From contig JAHZJK010000024.1 in NCBI GenBank assembly GCA_022600955.1, positions 372,003 to 436,002 of the forward strand: DNA of 64,000 bases, read 5' to 3'. Numbering within the stretch: the first letter of the stretch is position 1; each line of letters opens with the position of its first letter. This DNA comes from Gammaproteobacteria bacterium. GTDB taxonomy: Bacteria > Pseudomonadota > Gammaproteobacteria > Steroidobacterales > Woeseiaceae. This document shows positions 52,418 to 61,144 of the stretch, in pieces. A program made the position numbers and the translations under genes. Under the pieces are notes generated by a model that was not told the origin of the DNA, did no database searches, and saw only the letters and a program-made list of their open reading frames with translations.

Positions 52418-53773
52418 ATGCCTTTTGCTGTTGTCTTGATTCTGCTCGTCGTCGGCTCAATTCTTTTTCACCTGCTAAGTCCCTGGACATTCACCGAGTT
52501 GGCTTCCAACTGGGGAATGGTGGACTTTACGGTCGACATCACTCTCTATGTCACGGGCTTTGTTTTCGTTGCCGTGAACTTGTTTATGGCGTACTGCGTC
52601 ATCAAGTTTCGCTACAAGAAAAACGCGCGTGCAACCTATGAACCCGAAAACAAGAAACTCGAGGCCTGGTTAACAGGACTCACGGCTGTTGGTGTGGCTG
52701 CAATGCTTACGCCAGGGCTATTCGTTTGGGCAAAATTTGTCGACGTGCCGGAGGAGGCACATGTCGTTGAGGCAGTGGGGCAGCAGTGGCACTGGACGTT
52801 CCGCTACCCTGGCGAAGACGGTCGGCTGGGCGAGGTCGACAACGAGAGGGTCTCTGCGAAGAACCCGTTCGGCATAGACCCGGAAGACCCGAATGGTCAG
52901 GACGATGTGGTGGTGTACAGCCCGGAGGCGCATATCCCCATCGACCAGCCCGTCAAATTCCTGTTGCGCTCTAAAGACGTTCTGCATGATTTCGCCGTTG
53001 CGCAGTTTCGCGTGAAGATGGATCTCGTGCCTGGCATGGATACGTTCCTGTGGTTGACGCCAACCAGGAACGGCCGCTTTGAGATCTTGTGCGAAGAGCT
53101 TTGTGGCATCGGGCATCACACGATGCGTGGCGCGGTGATCGTTGAGGACCAAAGCGATTTTGACGCATGGCTGGATCGTCAGCCGACGTTCGCGGAGCAG
53201 ACCAGCCGAGCGCCCGGCAATGCCGCCATAGGTGCAGCACAGTACACCGTTTGTGCAGCTTGCCACGGATCTGAGGGGCAGGGGGACGAGGCAGTGAATG
53301 GTCCAAAACTCGCGGGCCAGTCTGCGTGGTACCTGAAGCGCCAGATAATGAATTACAAGAACGGCCTGCGTGGTGTTCACAAGGACGACACGATCGGGCA
53401 GGCGATGGTCGGCATGGTGGCGATTCTGCCGGACGAAACCGCAGTAGATAACGTGGTTGCGCATATTGTAACGTTGCCGGATAACCCGGCGCCCGTAACG
53501 ATCGAGGGCGGCAATATCGAGGATGGGCAACAAGAGTATCGGGTCTGCGCCTACTGCCACGGAGCCGACGGCCTGGGCGTGCAGGCGCTAAATGCACCGC
53601 GCCTGGCCGGTATGTCGGACTGGTACCTCGAACGGCAGCTGCAAAACTTCCGTAATGATGTTCGCGGATCGCATCCTCAGGACTACTACGGGTTCCAGAT
53701 GGGACTCATGGGACGGTCTGTGTACGACGAACAAGCGATGACGGATCTCGTCGCTTACATCAATTCTCTATAG
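52418..53773 (+). CDS. ctaC: Cytochrome c oxidase subunit II fused to two cytochrome c domains
   Basis: 451 residues: hydrophobic N-terminal segments (about 3-22, 40-62, 86-105), the CuA cupredoxin domain (112-250) with WHW at 124-126, H190, C225-EEL-C229, H233 and M236, then two c-type heme domains, C279-AA-C282-H283 and C377-AY-C380-H381. One c domain is usual in caa3 enzymes; two in tandem, resembling cytochrome c4, is less common. It takes electrons for the subunit I gene downstream. It starts a five-gene operon. Confidence 0.95.
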   Translation: MPFAVVLILLVVGSILFHLLSPWTFTELASNWGMVDFTVDITLYVTGFVFVAVNLFMAYCVIKFRYKKNARATYEPENKKLEAWLTGLTAVGVAAMLTPGLFVWAKFVDVPEEAHVVEAVGQQWHWTFRYPGEDGRLGEVDNERVSAKNPFGIDPEDPNGQDDVVVYSPEAHIPIDQPVKFLLRSKDVLHDFAVAQFRVKMDLVPGMDTFLWLTPTRNGRFEILCEELCGIGHHTMRGAVIVEDQSDFDAWLDRQPTFAEQTSRAPGNAAIGAAQYTVCAACHGSEGQGDEAVNGPKLAGQSAWYLKRQIMNYKNGLRGVHKDDTIGQAMVGMVAILPDETAVDNVVAHIVTLPDNPAPVTIEGGNIEDGQQEYRVCAYCHGADGLGVQALNAPRLAGMSDWYLERQLQNFRNDVRGSHPQDYYGFQMGLMGRSVYDEQAMTDLVAYINSL

Positions 53774-53784
53774 GTCGAAACTCT

Positions 53785-55548
53785 ATGTCATACGTTGCAA
53801 TAGCCGATCGTGATCACGAGCAGGAACACCACGACCCGGATACGTTCATTACCAAGTACATCTGGAGCCAGGACCACAAGGTCATCGCGATCCAGTACGG
53901 GCTGACCGCAATTTTCGTTGGCCTGATAGCGCTTGGCCTGTCTGCGATGATGCGATTGCAGCTTGGTTTCCCGGACGAGTTTTCGTTTATCAACCCAGAG
54001 AACTATTACCAGTTCATCACCATGCACGGCATGATTATGGTGATCTACCTGCTGACCGCGTTGTTCCTGGGTGGATTTGGCAACTATCTGATCCCGCTGA
54101 TGTGTGGTTCGCGCGACATGGTGTTCCCGTTCCTGAACATGCTCAGCTACTGGGTGTATTTGCTCTCTGTAATAATTCTGATCGCCAGTTTCTTTGTTCC
54201 GGGCGGCTCGACCGGCGCTGGCTGGACGTTATATCCGCCGCAGGCAATCATGCCCGGAACCCCGGGCGTCGACCTGGGTATCTTGTTGATGCTGGCGTCG
54301 CTCGCAGTGTTCATTGTTGCATTCACGATGGGTGGCCTGAACTACGTTACTACCGTGCTGCAGGCGCGCTGCAAAGGCATGACCTTGATGCGTATGCCGC
54401 TCTCGGTCTGGGGCATCTTCATTGCAACAATTCTGGGCTTGCTCGCATTTCCGGCGCTGCTGGTCAGCGCGATCATGATGATCTTCGACAAGACTCTGAT
54501 GACGAGCTTTTTCATGCCCGCCATTAGTTCGATGGGTGCTGATCCGGGATACACGGGCGGCAGTCCGATCCTGTTCCAGCACCTGTTCTGGTTCTTCGGC
54601 CATCCAGAGGTATATATCGTTGCGCTGCCGGCATTCGGTATCGTGTCCGATCTTTTGAGTACGCATGCGCGCAAGAACATATTCGGCTACCGCATGATGG
54701 TCTGGGCCATCATCGCGATCGGCGGATTGAGTTTCATTGTCTGGGCACATCACATGTACGTGTCCGGCATGAACCCGTACTTCGGATTCTTTTTCGCAAC
54801 GACAACGCTGATCATTGCGGTGCCCACGGCAATCAAGGTTTACAACTGGGTGTTGACGCTGTGGGAGGGCAACATACATCTCAGGGTGCCGATGCTGTTC
54901 TCGATCGGTTTCGTTTTCACGTTTATTCATGGTGGTCTGACCGGTTTGTTCCTTGGCAATGTAACGATCGACCTGCCGCTGTCTGACACCTATTTCGTCG
55001 TCGCGCACTTTCACATGGTGATGGGCGTGTCACCGGTACTCGTGGTGTTCGGTGCCATCTATCACTGGTGGCCGAAAATCACAGGGAAGATGTACAACGA
55101 AACACTCGGAAAATGGCATTTCTGGATGACCTTCCTCGGTACTTACGCGATCTACCTGCCGATGCACTATCTTGGTTTTCAGGGCGTGCCGCGCCGCTAT
55201 TTTTCGATGGGCAATACCGAATTCATGCCGGATTCTGCTCAGGACCTGAACGCCTTCATCACGATTTCCGCATTGTTTGTTGCGGCGACGCAATTGCTGT
55301 TTTTCATCAACATTATCTGGAGCCTGATGCGAGGTCCGAAGTCGGATCCGAACCCCTGGGACGCGACCACGCTGGAATGGCAGACACCGGACCATCCGCC
55401 AAAGCACGGCAATTGGGGCCACCATTTGCCGGAATGTCACCGCTGGGCTTACGACTACAGCGTGCCCGGTTATGAAGACGACTTCATTCCGCAGAACGTG
55501 CCCGCTGACAAGGCACCTGCTGGTCGTGACCATGGTGGAGAGCACTAG
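53785..55548 (+). CDS. ctaD: Cytochrome c oxidase subunit I (A1 type)
   Basis: 587 residues with about twelve membrane helices. Heme ligands are in TMHGMIMV and VVAHFHMVMG; CuB ligands are in GHPEVY (with the cross-linked Tyr and the D-channel Glu) and WAHHMY. NYLIPLMCGSRDMVFPFLN keeps the entry Asp and one Asn of the D channel. It reduces oxygen to water while pumping protons. The C-terminus is a hydrophilic tail rich in Pro, Asp and His. Confidence 0.97.
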   Translation: MSYVAIADRDHEQEHHDPDTFITKYIWSQDHKVIAIQYGLTAIFVGLIALGLSAMMRLQLGFPDEFSFINPENYYQFITMHGMIMVIYLLTALFLGGFGNYLIPLMCGSRDMVFPFLNMLSYWVYLLSVIILIASFFVPGGSTGAGWTLYPPQAIMPGTPGVDLGILLMLASLAVFIVAFTMGGLNYVTTVLQARCKGMTLMRMPLSVWGIFIATILGLLAFPALLVSAIMMIFDKTLMTSFFMPAISSMGADPGYTGGSPILFQHLFWFFGHPEVYIVALPAFGIVSDLLSTHARKNIFGYRMMVWAIIAIGGLSFIVWAHHMYVSGMNPYFGFFFATTTLIIAVPTAIKVYNWVLTLWEGNIHLRVPMLFSIGFVFTFIHGGLTGLFLGNVTIDLPLSDTYFVVAHFHMVMGVSPVLVVFGAIYHWWPKITGKMYNETLGKWHFWMTFLGTYAIYLPMHYLGFQGVPRRYFSMGNTEFMPDSAQDLNAFITISALFVAATQLLFFINIIWSLMRGPKSDPNPWDATTLEWQTPDHPPKHGNWGHHLPECHRWAYDYSVPGYEDDFIPQNVPADKAPAGRDHGGEH

Positions 55549-56220
55549 GTGGAAATTGGCCTGATTGCGCTTGCGTTGATTCTGGCTACCTTGCTGGGGT
55601 GGCTTCTAAGGCAGTCGTTCAACACACAGCCGTGGGTTGCTGAGCAGGTTAGTGATACTGCCCACCACGGGCCTCTCGGTGATGACAGCAACACGCGCCT
55701 CATCGCCTTGCTGGGGCTGCTTGCTGTCGTGACGTCATTCTTTGCGTTGATCTTCAGCGCCTACGCATTGCGCATGGAGCTTGGCGACTGGGTACCAATG
55801 ACAGAGCCGCAATTGTTGTGGCTTAACACCGGCATGCTGATACTCGCGAGCATTGCGTTTCAGTGGACACGCAATGCGGCGATCAACGGCATTCGCAGTC
55901 GATTACTCCCGGGCCTGCTCGTGACAGGCGTGTTGACGCTCGGCTTCGTGCTCGGACAATTTGTTGCCTGGCAGCAGTTACAAAACTCGGGTCAGGGGAT
56001 TACGGTCAATCCATCCAATGCATTTTTCTTTTTTCTAACAGGCGCACATGCCGTGCACATATTGGGTGGCTTGTACGTCTGGGGCAGGGCGACTATCAAA
56101 GTCATTATGGGCAACAGTGATGGTGCAGTCATTCGTCGCAGTATTGAGCTGTGTACGATCTACTGGCACTTCCTGCTGCTCGTGTGGCTGATTCTTTTTG
56201 GATTGCTGTTATCGACCTAA
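55549..56220 (+). CDS. Cytochrome c oxidase subunit III-like protein (first copy)
   Basis: The GTG start directly follows the subunit I stop. 223 residues with about six hydrophobic segments, ending with the subunit III features FFLTGAHAVHILGGLYVWG and LCTIYWHFLLLVWLILFGLL. It differs clearly from the second copy that follows, so the two are old paralogues, as CoxO and CoxP are in the CoxMNOP oxidase of Bradyrhizobium. A glutamate usual in helix III is not obvious here. Confidence 0.88.
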   Translation: MEIGLIALALILATLLGWLLRQSFNTQPWVAEQVSDTAHHGPLGDDSNTRLIALLGLLAVVTSFFALIFSAYALRMELGDWVPMTEPQLLWLNTGMLILASIAFQWTRNAAINGIRSRLLPGLLVTGVLTLGFVLGQFVAWQQLQNSGQGITVNPSNAFFFFLTGAHAVHILGGLYVWGRATIKVIMGNSDGAVIRRSIELCTIYWHFLLLVWLILFGLLLST

Positions 56221-56229
56221 GGGGTCCTT

Positions 56230-56907
56230 ATGTCAGAAGCGGTACTGGATAACGAAGCGCAGGGTACAGACGGTCTTGTAGAAGACTGGTCTCGTGACAA
56301 GCAGGTATTTGGCGTGCCCTGGGGCAAGGCCATGATGTGGATCTTCCTGCTGTCGGACACGTTCATCTTCAGTTGTTTCTTGGTCGGCTACATGATGGTC
56401 CGAATTTCGACCACGGATCCCTGGCCAAACCCATCCGAAGTGTTTGCGCTGGAGGCCTTCGGCTACCCGGTGCCGTTGCTTCTGATCGCAATCATGACTT
56501 TTATCCTGATTACGTCATCGGGAACGATGGCTCTGGCGGTCAACATGGGTTACCGCAAGGATCGCAACAAGACGTTCTGGCTAATGGTCGCGACTGCCGT
56601 GCTGGGTGCTTCGTTCGTCGGTATGCAGGCGTTTGAATGGAGCAAACTGATCGCAGAAGGTGTGCGGCCCTGGGAGAACCCGTTCGGTGCTGCCCAGTTC
56701 GGCTCGAGCTTTTTCATGATTACAGGCTTCCACGGCATGCACGTATCGGCTGGTGTTATCTATCTGCTGGTAATTGCGTTCCGTGTCAAGAACGGTTACT
56801 ACGAGAAACGTGGTGGTAACTACGAGATTGTCGAGGTTACTGGTTTGTACTGGCACTTTGTTGATCTTGTCTGGGTCTTCATTTTCGCATTCTTCTACCT
56901 CTGGTAA
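56230..56907 (+). CDS. ctaE: Cytochrome c oxidase subunit III (second copy)
   Basis: 225 residues with about five membrane segments. The helices carry QAFEWSKLIAEG, ITGFHGMHVSAGVIYLLV and VTGLYWHFVDLVWVFIFAFFYL, the standard subunit III signature. It starts 9 bases after the first copy. Two different subunit III genes in one operon suggest either a heteromeric complex or a helix exchange with the first protein. Confidence 0.93.
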   Translation: MSEAVLDNEAQGTDGLVEDWSRDKQVFGVPWGKAMMWIFLLSDTFIFSCFLVGYMMVRISTTDPWPNPSEVFALEAFGYPVPLLLIAIMTFILITSSGTMALAVNMGYRKDRNKTFWLMVATAVLGASFVGMQAFEWSKLIAEGVRPWENPFGAAQFGSSFFMITGFHGMHVSAGVIYLLVIAFRVKNGYYEKRGGNYEIVEVTGLYWHFVDLVWVFIFAFFYLW

Positions 56908-56924
56908 GGACAGGACTGAACGCT

Positions 56925-57269
56925 ATGGCTGAAGAGGGACAACAACATCCGCTGAAGATCTACTGGATCATGTGGATTGCACTATTCGTGTTAAGTACGT
57001 TTTCGTATGCGACTGATTTCATGGATGACGGCGCGCTTCGCACTTTCCTGATCCTGTTATTCATGATGGTGAAGGCGGGCGGCATCGTCTGGATATTTAT
57101 GCACATGGGCTGGGAGCGACCCGCATTGAAGATCGCTATTCTGGGCCCACCGGTGGCGATACTTGTTCTTATTGGACTGATGGCGCTTGAGGGTGAGTAC
57201 GTTGAAGACTCGCGACTTGAACACTATGGCGAGAGTACCTTTGAGCCCAAGGCAGTGCCGCATCACTGA
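56925..57269 (+). CDS. Cytochrome c oxidase subunit IV family protein
   Basis: 114 residues with three hydrophobic segments (about 12-28, 36-58, 66-86), matching the prokaryotic COX4/CyoD-like small subunit placed after subunit III in many oxidase operons. It supports assembly or stability of the complex. It ends the oxidase operon, 26 bases before a strong terminator. Confidence 0.88.
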   Translation: MAEEGQQHPLKIYWIMWIALFVLSTFSYATDFMDDGALRTFLILLFMMVKAGGIVWIFMHMGWERPALKIAILGPPVAILVLIGLMALEGEYVEDSRLEHYGESTFEPKAVPHH

Positions 57270-57295
57270 TATACTGGCCGCCGTTTTGGTTTTTC

Positions 57296-57319
57296 AAAAG
57301 GCCCGCGAGGGCCTTTTTT
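57296..57319 (+). terminator. Rho-independent terminator of the oxidase operon
   Basis: GGCCC (57300-57304) pairs with GGGCC (57309-57313) around a GCGA loop, extended by AAAA/TTTT to a 9-bp stem, and is followed by six T. It stands 26 bases after the subunit IV stop and just before the GNAT gene, 8 bases from that gene's ATG. Confidence 0.92.
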
Positions 57320-57326
57320 GTCGCAC

Positions 57327-57800
57327 ATGATTATTCGAGATTACAATCCGGAAACCGACTACGCGGGCCTGCGGGCATGCGTCGTCGAGCTGCAGGATTT
57401 CGAGTACCGCATCGATCCGCGTTATCCAGACGGCGAGTCTATCGTCGCCGAATACATTCCCGATGTCTTGCTCCGTTGCCGTCAGTACGAGGGCAAAGTC
57501 ATGATTGCGGAACTCGACGGCGAGGTGGCCGGGTACGCGATGATCTGGACCAAAGTGCCAGGTGTTGATATCGAGGATGGTGATTTCGTCTGCGGCCGAC
57601 TCGCGGACCTTGCGGTTCTCGAGAGGTTTCGTGGCCAGGGAATTGGCCAGCGGCTTATCAAGGCAGGTGAAACGTGGGCGCGCAAGCAAGGGGTTCGGTT
57701 TTTTCGCCTGGGCGTTATGGCAAAGAACAGCAACGCTCGCGCCCTGTACGACAAGTTGGGTTACGAAGAATGCCAGATCGAGATGGAGAAAGAGCTGTGA
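57327..57800 (+). CDS. GNAT family N-acetyltransferase
   Basis: 157 residues from the ATG at 57327; a TTG at 57318 lies in the terminator's T-run. The acetyl-CoA motif is RGQGIGQRLIKAGETWA, followed by NSNARALYDKLGYEE. Substrates of such single-domain acetyltransferases range from ribosomal proteins to small amines and cannot be predicted. The nearness to the oxidase terminator raises the question of where its promoter lies; the ORF may depend on read-through. Confidence 0.93.
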   Translation: MIIRDYNPETDYAGLRACVVELQDFEYRIDPRYPDGESIVAEYIPDVLLRCRQYEGKVMIAELDGEVAGYAMIWTKVPGVDIEDGDFVCGRLADLAVLERFRGQGIGQRLIKAGETWARKQGVRFFRLGVMAKNSNARALYDKLGYEECQIEMEKEL

Positions 57801-57817
57801 CCAGGGTGGAGCAATAG

Positions 57818-59047
57818 GTGCAGGTTGTAATGAGCCTCGTGGGGATCGCCACAATTTTTTTAATGGCAGTACTGCTGTCCAGCAATCGTGGTTCGATCAA
57901 TCGACGCACGATTGCTATCGCATTCGCGATCCAGGCGACCATTGGCGGGTTAGCACTTTTTGTCCCGGCCGGAGGGCTGGTGCTCGACAAGATCGTCCGG
58001 GGCGTGCAGCACGTAATTAACTACGGCAACGATGGCATCGCGTTCCTGTTTGGTACCAACATCAACGATTCGCTCGGCTTTACGATCGCGTTCAACGTGC
58101 TGCCTGTCATTGTGTTCTTCGCCGCACTGATGTCGGTGCTGTACTACCTTGGAATCATGCAGCGCGTTGTCGGTGTTTTCGGAGGCTGGTTGCACAAGTT
58201 GTTGCAGACCAGTCAAACGGAGTCCGTGAGCGCAGTCTCGAACATTTTTGTCGGCCATACTGATGCGCCACTGGTCGTGCGACCCTATCTCGCGAAGATG
58301 ACGCAGTCGGAGCTCTTTGCGGTTATGACGGGCGGCTGCGCGACGATTGCTGGCGCCGTTATGGTGGGCTACTCGCAGATGGGTGTGGATCTGAAGTACC
58401 TGATCACTGCGAGTTTCATGGCGGCGCCTGGCGGGCTGATGATCGCAAAGATTATGCTGCCCGAGACTCAGCCGCACGATGACACGCCTGTCGAAGACCT
58501 CGATGACGCGGATAAGCCGGTGAACGTTTTCGAAGCTATCGGCAACGGCGCCATGACCGGTATGCAGGTCGCTTTGAGCGTTGGTGCGATGCTGATCGCA
58601 TTCGTCGGGCTGATCTACCTGCTCAATGGCATTCTTTCAGGTGTCGCAGGCTGGTTCGGTTATGAAGGCATTACGCTGCAATGGCTGCTTGGGTGGTTGT
58701 GTTCGCCGATAGCATTCTTGCTCGGTGTGCCGTGGGCCGAAGCGACACAGGCCGGCAGCCTGATCGGGCAGAAATTCGTGATCAACGAGTTTTACGCCTA
58801 TGTAAATTTCGTCACTATTAAAGAAACCTTGTCTGAGCACACGCAACTTGTTGTTACATTTGCACTTTGTGGCTTTTCGAATCTCGCGTCGATCGCCATC
58901 TTGCTCGGCGGGCTCGGGGCAGTTGTACCTGCGAGACGCCACGATATCGCAAGACTTGGTCTAAGGGCCGTGATTGGCGGTACACTGGTCAACCTGATGA
59001 ACGCAGCACTTGCGGGCTTGTTCTTCTCTCTGCAGGCATTCGGATAA
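57818..59047 (+). CDS. Concentrative nucleoside transporter (NupC/CNT)
   Basis: 409 residues, about ten membrane segments, and the CNT pattern [37 protein letters not shown] and [13 protein letters not shown]. These carriers import nucleosides with sodium or protons. The GTG at 57818 is preceded by GGAG at a good distance, so I prefer it to the ATG at 57830. The phosphopentomutase gene follows 5 bases later, a classic nucleoside salvage pair. Confidence 0.93.
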   Translation: MQVVMSLVGIATIFLMAVLLSSNRGSINRRTIAIAFAIQATIGGLALFVPAGGLVLDKIVRGVQHVINYGNDGIAFLFGTNINDSLGFTIAFNVLPVIVFFAALMSVLYYLGIMQRVVGVFGGWLHKLLQTSQTESVSAVSNIFVGHTDAPLVVRPYLAKMTQSELFAVMTGGCATIAGAVMVGYSQMGVDLKYLITASFMAAPGGLMIAKIMLPETQPHDDTPVEDLDDADKPVNVFEAIGNGAMTGMQVALSVGAMLIAFVGLIYLLNGILSGVAGWFGYEGITLQWLLGWLCSPIAFLLGVPWAEATQAGSLIGQKFVINEFYAYVNFVTIKETLSEHTQLVVTFALCGFSNLASIAILLGGLGAVVPARRHDIARLGLRAVIGGTLVNLMNAALAGLFFSLQAFG

Positions 59048-59052
59048 AGACT

Positions 59053-60252
59053 ATGGCAAGAGCAATAATTCTCGTACTGGATTCTTTCGGAGTCGGCGCC
59101 ACGGCAGATGCTGACAAATTCGGCGACGTCGGAGCGGATACGTTCGGCAATATCGCGCGCGAACGTGCGGCCTCGGAAGCAGGCCCGCTGCAACTGCCCA
59201 ACCTGTCGAAGCTCGGTCTCTGCCACGCAAGCAAGGAGAGCACCGGATCGTTTCCGGCAGGATTCAGAGATGACGTCGAGATCGTGGGAGCATACGGACA
59301 CGCCGCAGAGTTGAGTAGTGGCAAAGACACGCCGAGCGGACACTGGGAAATCGCGGGCGTCCCGGTACTTTTTGACTGGGGTTACTTTACCGGTGCAAAG
59401 AACACTTTCCCGCAGGAATTGCTGGATGAGCTCATCGAGCGCGCGGATTTGCCTGGCGTGCTCGGCAATTGCCATGCATCTGGCACGACGATCATTGCAG
59501 AACTGGGCGATGAGCATGTTGCCAGCGGCAAGCCCATCGTCTACACATCAGCTGACAGTGTGTTTCAGATCGCATGCCACGAAGAGACCTTTGGTCTCGA
59601 CAAGCTCTATGAGCTCTGCGACATTGCGCGTGAGCTTGTCGACAAATACAACATTGGTCGTGTCATTGCGCGACCGTTTGTCGGTGACGCTCCGGAGAAT
59701 TACGCTCGCACGGGGAACCGCCGCGACCTGACAACCCCTCCGCACGCGCCAACGGTACTCGACAAACTTGTTGCCAGTGGTGGTGATGTAATCAGCATCG
59801 GCAAAATATCCGATATCTATGCACATATGGGTATCACCAAAAAAGTCAAAGCGAGCGGCAACGAGGCGCTGTTTAACGCGACGCTTGAGGCTATGCAGGA
59901 CGCAGGCGATCGCAGTATCGTTTTCACAAATTTTGTCGACTTCGATATGTTGTACGGTCACCGTCGCGACGTTGAAGGTTACGCCGCTGCACTGGAGTAC
60001 TTCGACGCTCGCCTGCCGGAGATTCTGGAGCAGCTGCAGGACGACGACTTGCTGGTGTTGTGCGCGGATCACGGTTGCGACCCAACCTGGCCGGGTAGCG
60101 ACCATACAAGAGAGCATATCCCGGTACTGGCACTTGGTAAGGGTGTGACAGCGGGGTCGCTCGGGCGGCGTGAGTCTTTCGCTGACATAGGCCAGAGCCT
60201 GGCGACGCACTTCGGATTGTCACCGATGGATTACGGCAAAAGTTTCGTCTAG
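59053..60252 (+). CDS. deoB: Phosphopentomutase
   Basis: 399 residues. It converts (deoxy)ribose 1-phosphate to the 5-phosphate in nucleoside catabolism. The metal and phosphorylation motifs of the alkaline-phosphatase superfamily are present: D10 in [20 protein letters not shown] with the phosphothreonine, and [20 protein letters not shown]. The start is the ATG at 59053. Its TAG shares CTAG at 60249-60252 with the stop of the convergent thioesterase gene. Confidence 0.97.
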   Translation: MARAIILVLDSFGVGATADADKFGDVGADTFGNIARERAASEAGPLQLPNLSKLGLCHASKESTGSFPAGFRDDVEIVGAYGHAAELSSGKDTPSGHWEIAGVPVLFDWGYFTGAKNTFPQELLDELIERADLPGVLGNCHASGTTIIAELGDEHVASGKPIVYTSADSVFQIACHEETFGLDKLYELCDIARELVDKYNIGRVIARPFVGDAPENYARTGNRRDLTTPPHAPTVLDKLVASGGDVISIGKISDIYAHMGITKKVKASGNEALFNATLEAMQDAGDRSIVFTNFVDFDMLYGHRRDVEGYAAALEYFDARLPEILEQLQDDDLLVLCADHGCDPTWPGSDHTREHIPVLALGKGVTAGSLGRRESFADIGQSLATHFGLSPMDYGKSFV

Positions 60253-60710
60253 GAACTGCGCCAGCTATCCGCAACACGCACGGCAACAACGTCACCTTCC
60301 GCAGTTTGTTTACCAGCTGAAAACACCCGACATTTGATGACTGTCTTGCGCTTGCCGAATTCGGCGATTGTCGCGCGCAATTCGATCTCCTGGTCAATCG
60401 GCGTTGGTGCCAGGTAGCTGACCTCCAACTTGCCGGTCACACACCAGATTTCGGGTGCTTCGCCGGTCTCGCGACCTTCGTTGCGATAATAGTTGCTGGT
60501 CGCGGTGCAAACGCTGTGACAGTCGATCAGGCTGGCAATAGTCCCGCCATAAACGAACTGCGTTGGCCCCGCGCACTGTTCGGGTTTCGGTAAATAGTGA
60601 CACACGCTTTCATCACCGACCCAGTGGCTCTTGATCTGCATACCCAGAGGATTGTCTGGTCCACAACCGAAGCAATGATTGCCCGGCATGAGGTCCTGAA
60701 TTGCTGTCAT
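60249..60710 (-). CDS. PaaI-type thioesterase (hotdog fold)
   Basis: 153 residues. The hotdog family appears in [17 protein letters not shown] and [20 protein letters not shown], where the Asp/His of the second segment lies at the thioesterase site. Unlike most PaaI proteins it has several cysteines (CFGCG). It would hydrolyse an acyl-CoA. It overlaps the upstream membrane protein gene by 4 bases and the deoB stop by 4 bases. Confidence 0.9.
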   Translation of the reverse strand: MTAIQDLMPGNHCFGCGPDNPLGMQIKSHWVGDESVCHYLPKPEQCAGPTQFVYGGTIASLIDCHSVCTATSNYYRNEGRETGEAPEIWCVTGKLEVSYLAPTPIDQEIELRATIAEFGKRKTVIKCRVFSAGKQTAEGDVVAVRVADSWRSS

Positions 60711-61120
60711 TCCGCTTTCGATCTCGCAGGTTTTTCAAGGCTCATGCCAAGCCACGCGCCGCCGATGATGCCAGCGATGCCGAGTATTGCGATCCACACC
60801 GGGTGCGGGTACACAACGAGATTGTAAGCCGTCGCCAGAAGAACGAAGCCGCCAACAACATAAGCGCCAATGACAGGCCTCGACTTGCCGAAGTGGCAAG
60901 CTGCAAACGTGCCGCCCAGTGAGCCTAGCGACCAGCCGGCAACAACGAACAAGAAAGCGCCAACCGGAAGACCACCGATGTAGGCCCGTACTGCCTCACT
61001 ATCCTCAAAGTTCAGATTTGGTGGTGGCGGAAAGACTGTGTGTCCGATCATATCGACGATCATGACGATACCGCCGGCGATAAGAATGCCGGCAATTGCT
61101 GCTGCGATATTTCTACCCAT
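60707..61120 (-). CDS. Hypothetical four-helix membrane protein
   Basis: 137 residues with four hydrophobic segments (about 5-27, 52-72, 83-103, 108-126) and glycine-rich helices, plus a periplasmic loop PPPPNLNFEDSEAVRAYIGGLP between the first two. The ATG follows AAGGAGAG. It overlaps the thioesterase gene by 4 bases. No family name comes to mind; the layout suggests a small integral membrane protein of unknown role. Confidence 0.8.
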   Translation of the reverse strand: MGRNIAAAIAGILIAGGIVMIVDMIGHTVFPPPPNLNFEDSEAVRAYIGGLPVGAFLFVVAGWSLGSLGGTFAACHFGKSRPVIGAYVVGGFVLLATAYNLVVYPHPVWIAILGIAGIIGGAWLGMSLEKPARSKAE

Positions 61121-61144
61121 GTCGCTCTCCTTGCGGATTGCTTA

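Noticed and set aside
52718..53560. 280-codon minus-strand frame opposite the oxidase subunit II gene
   Set aside because: It lies entirely inside a well-identified gene and has no recognisable domain; shadow frame.
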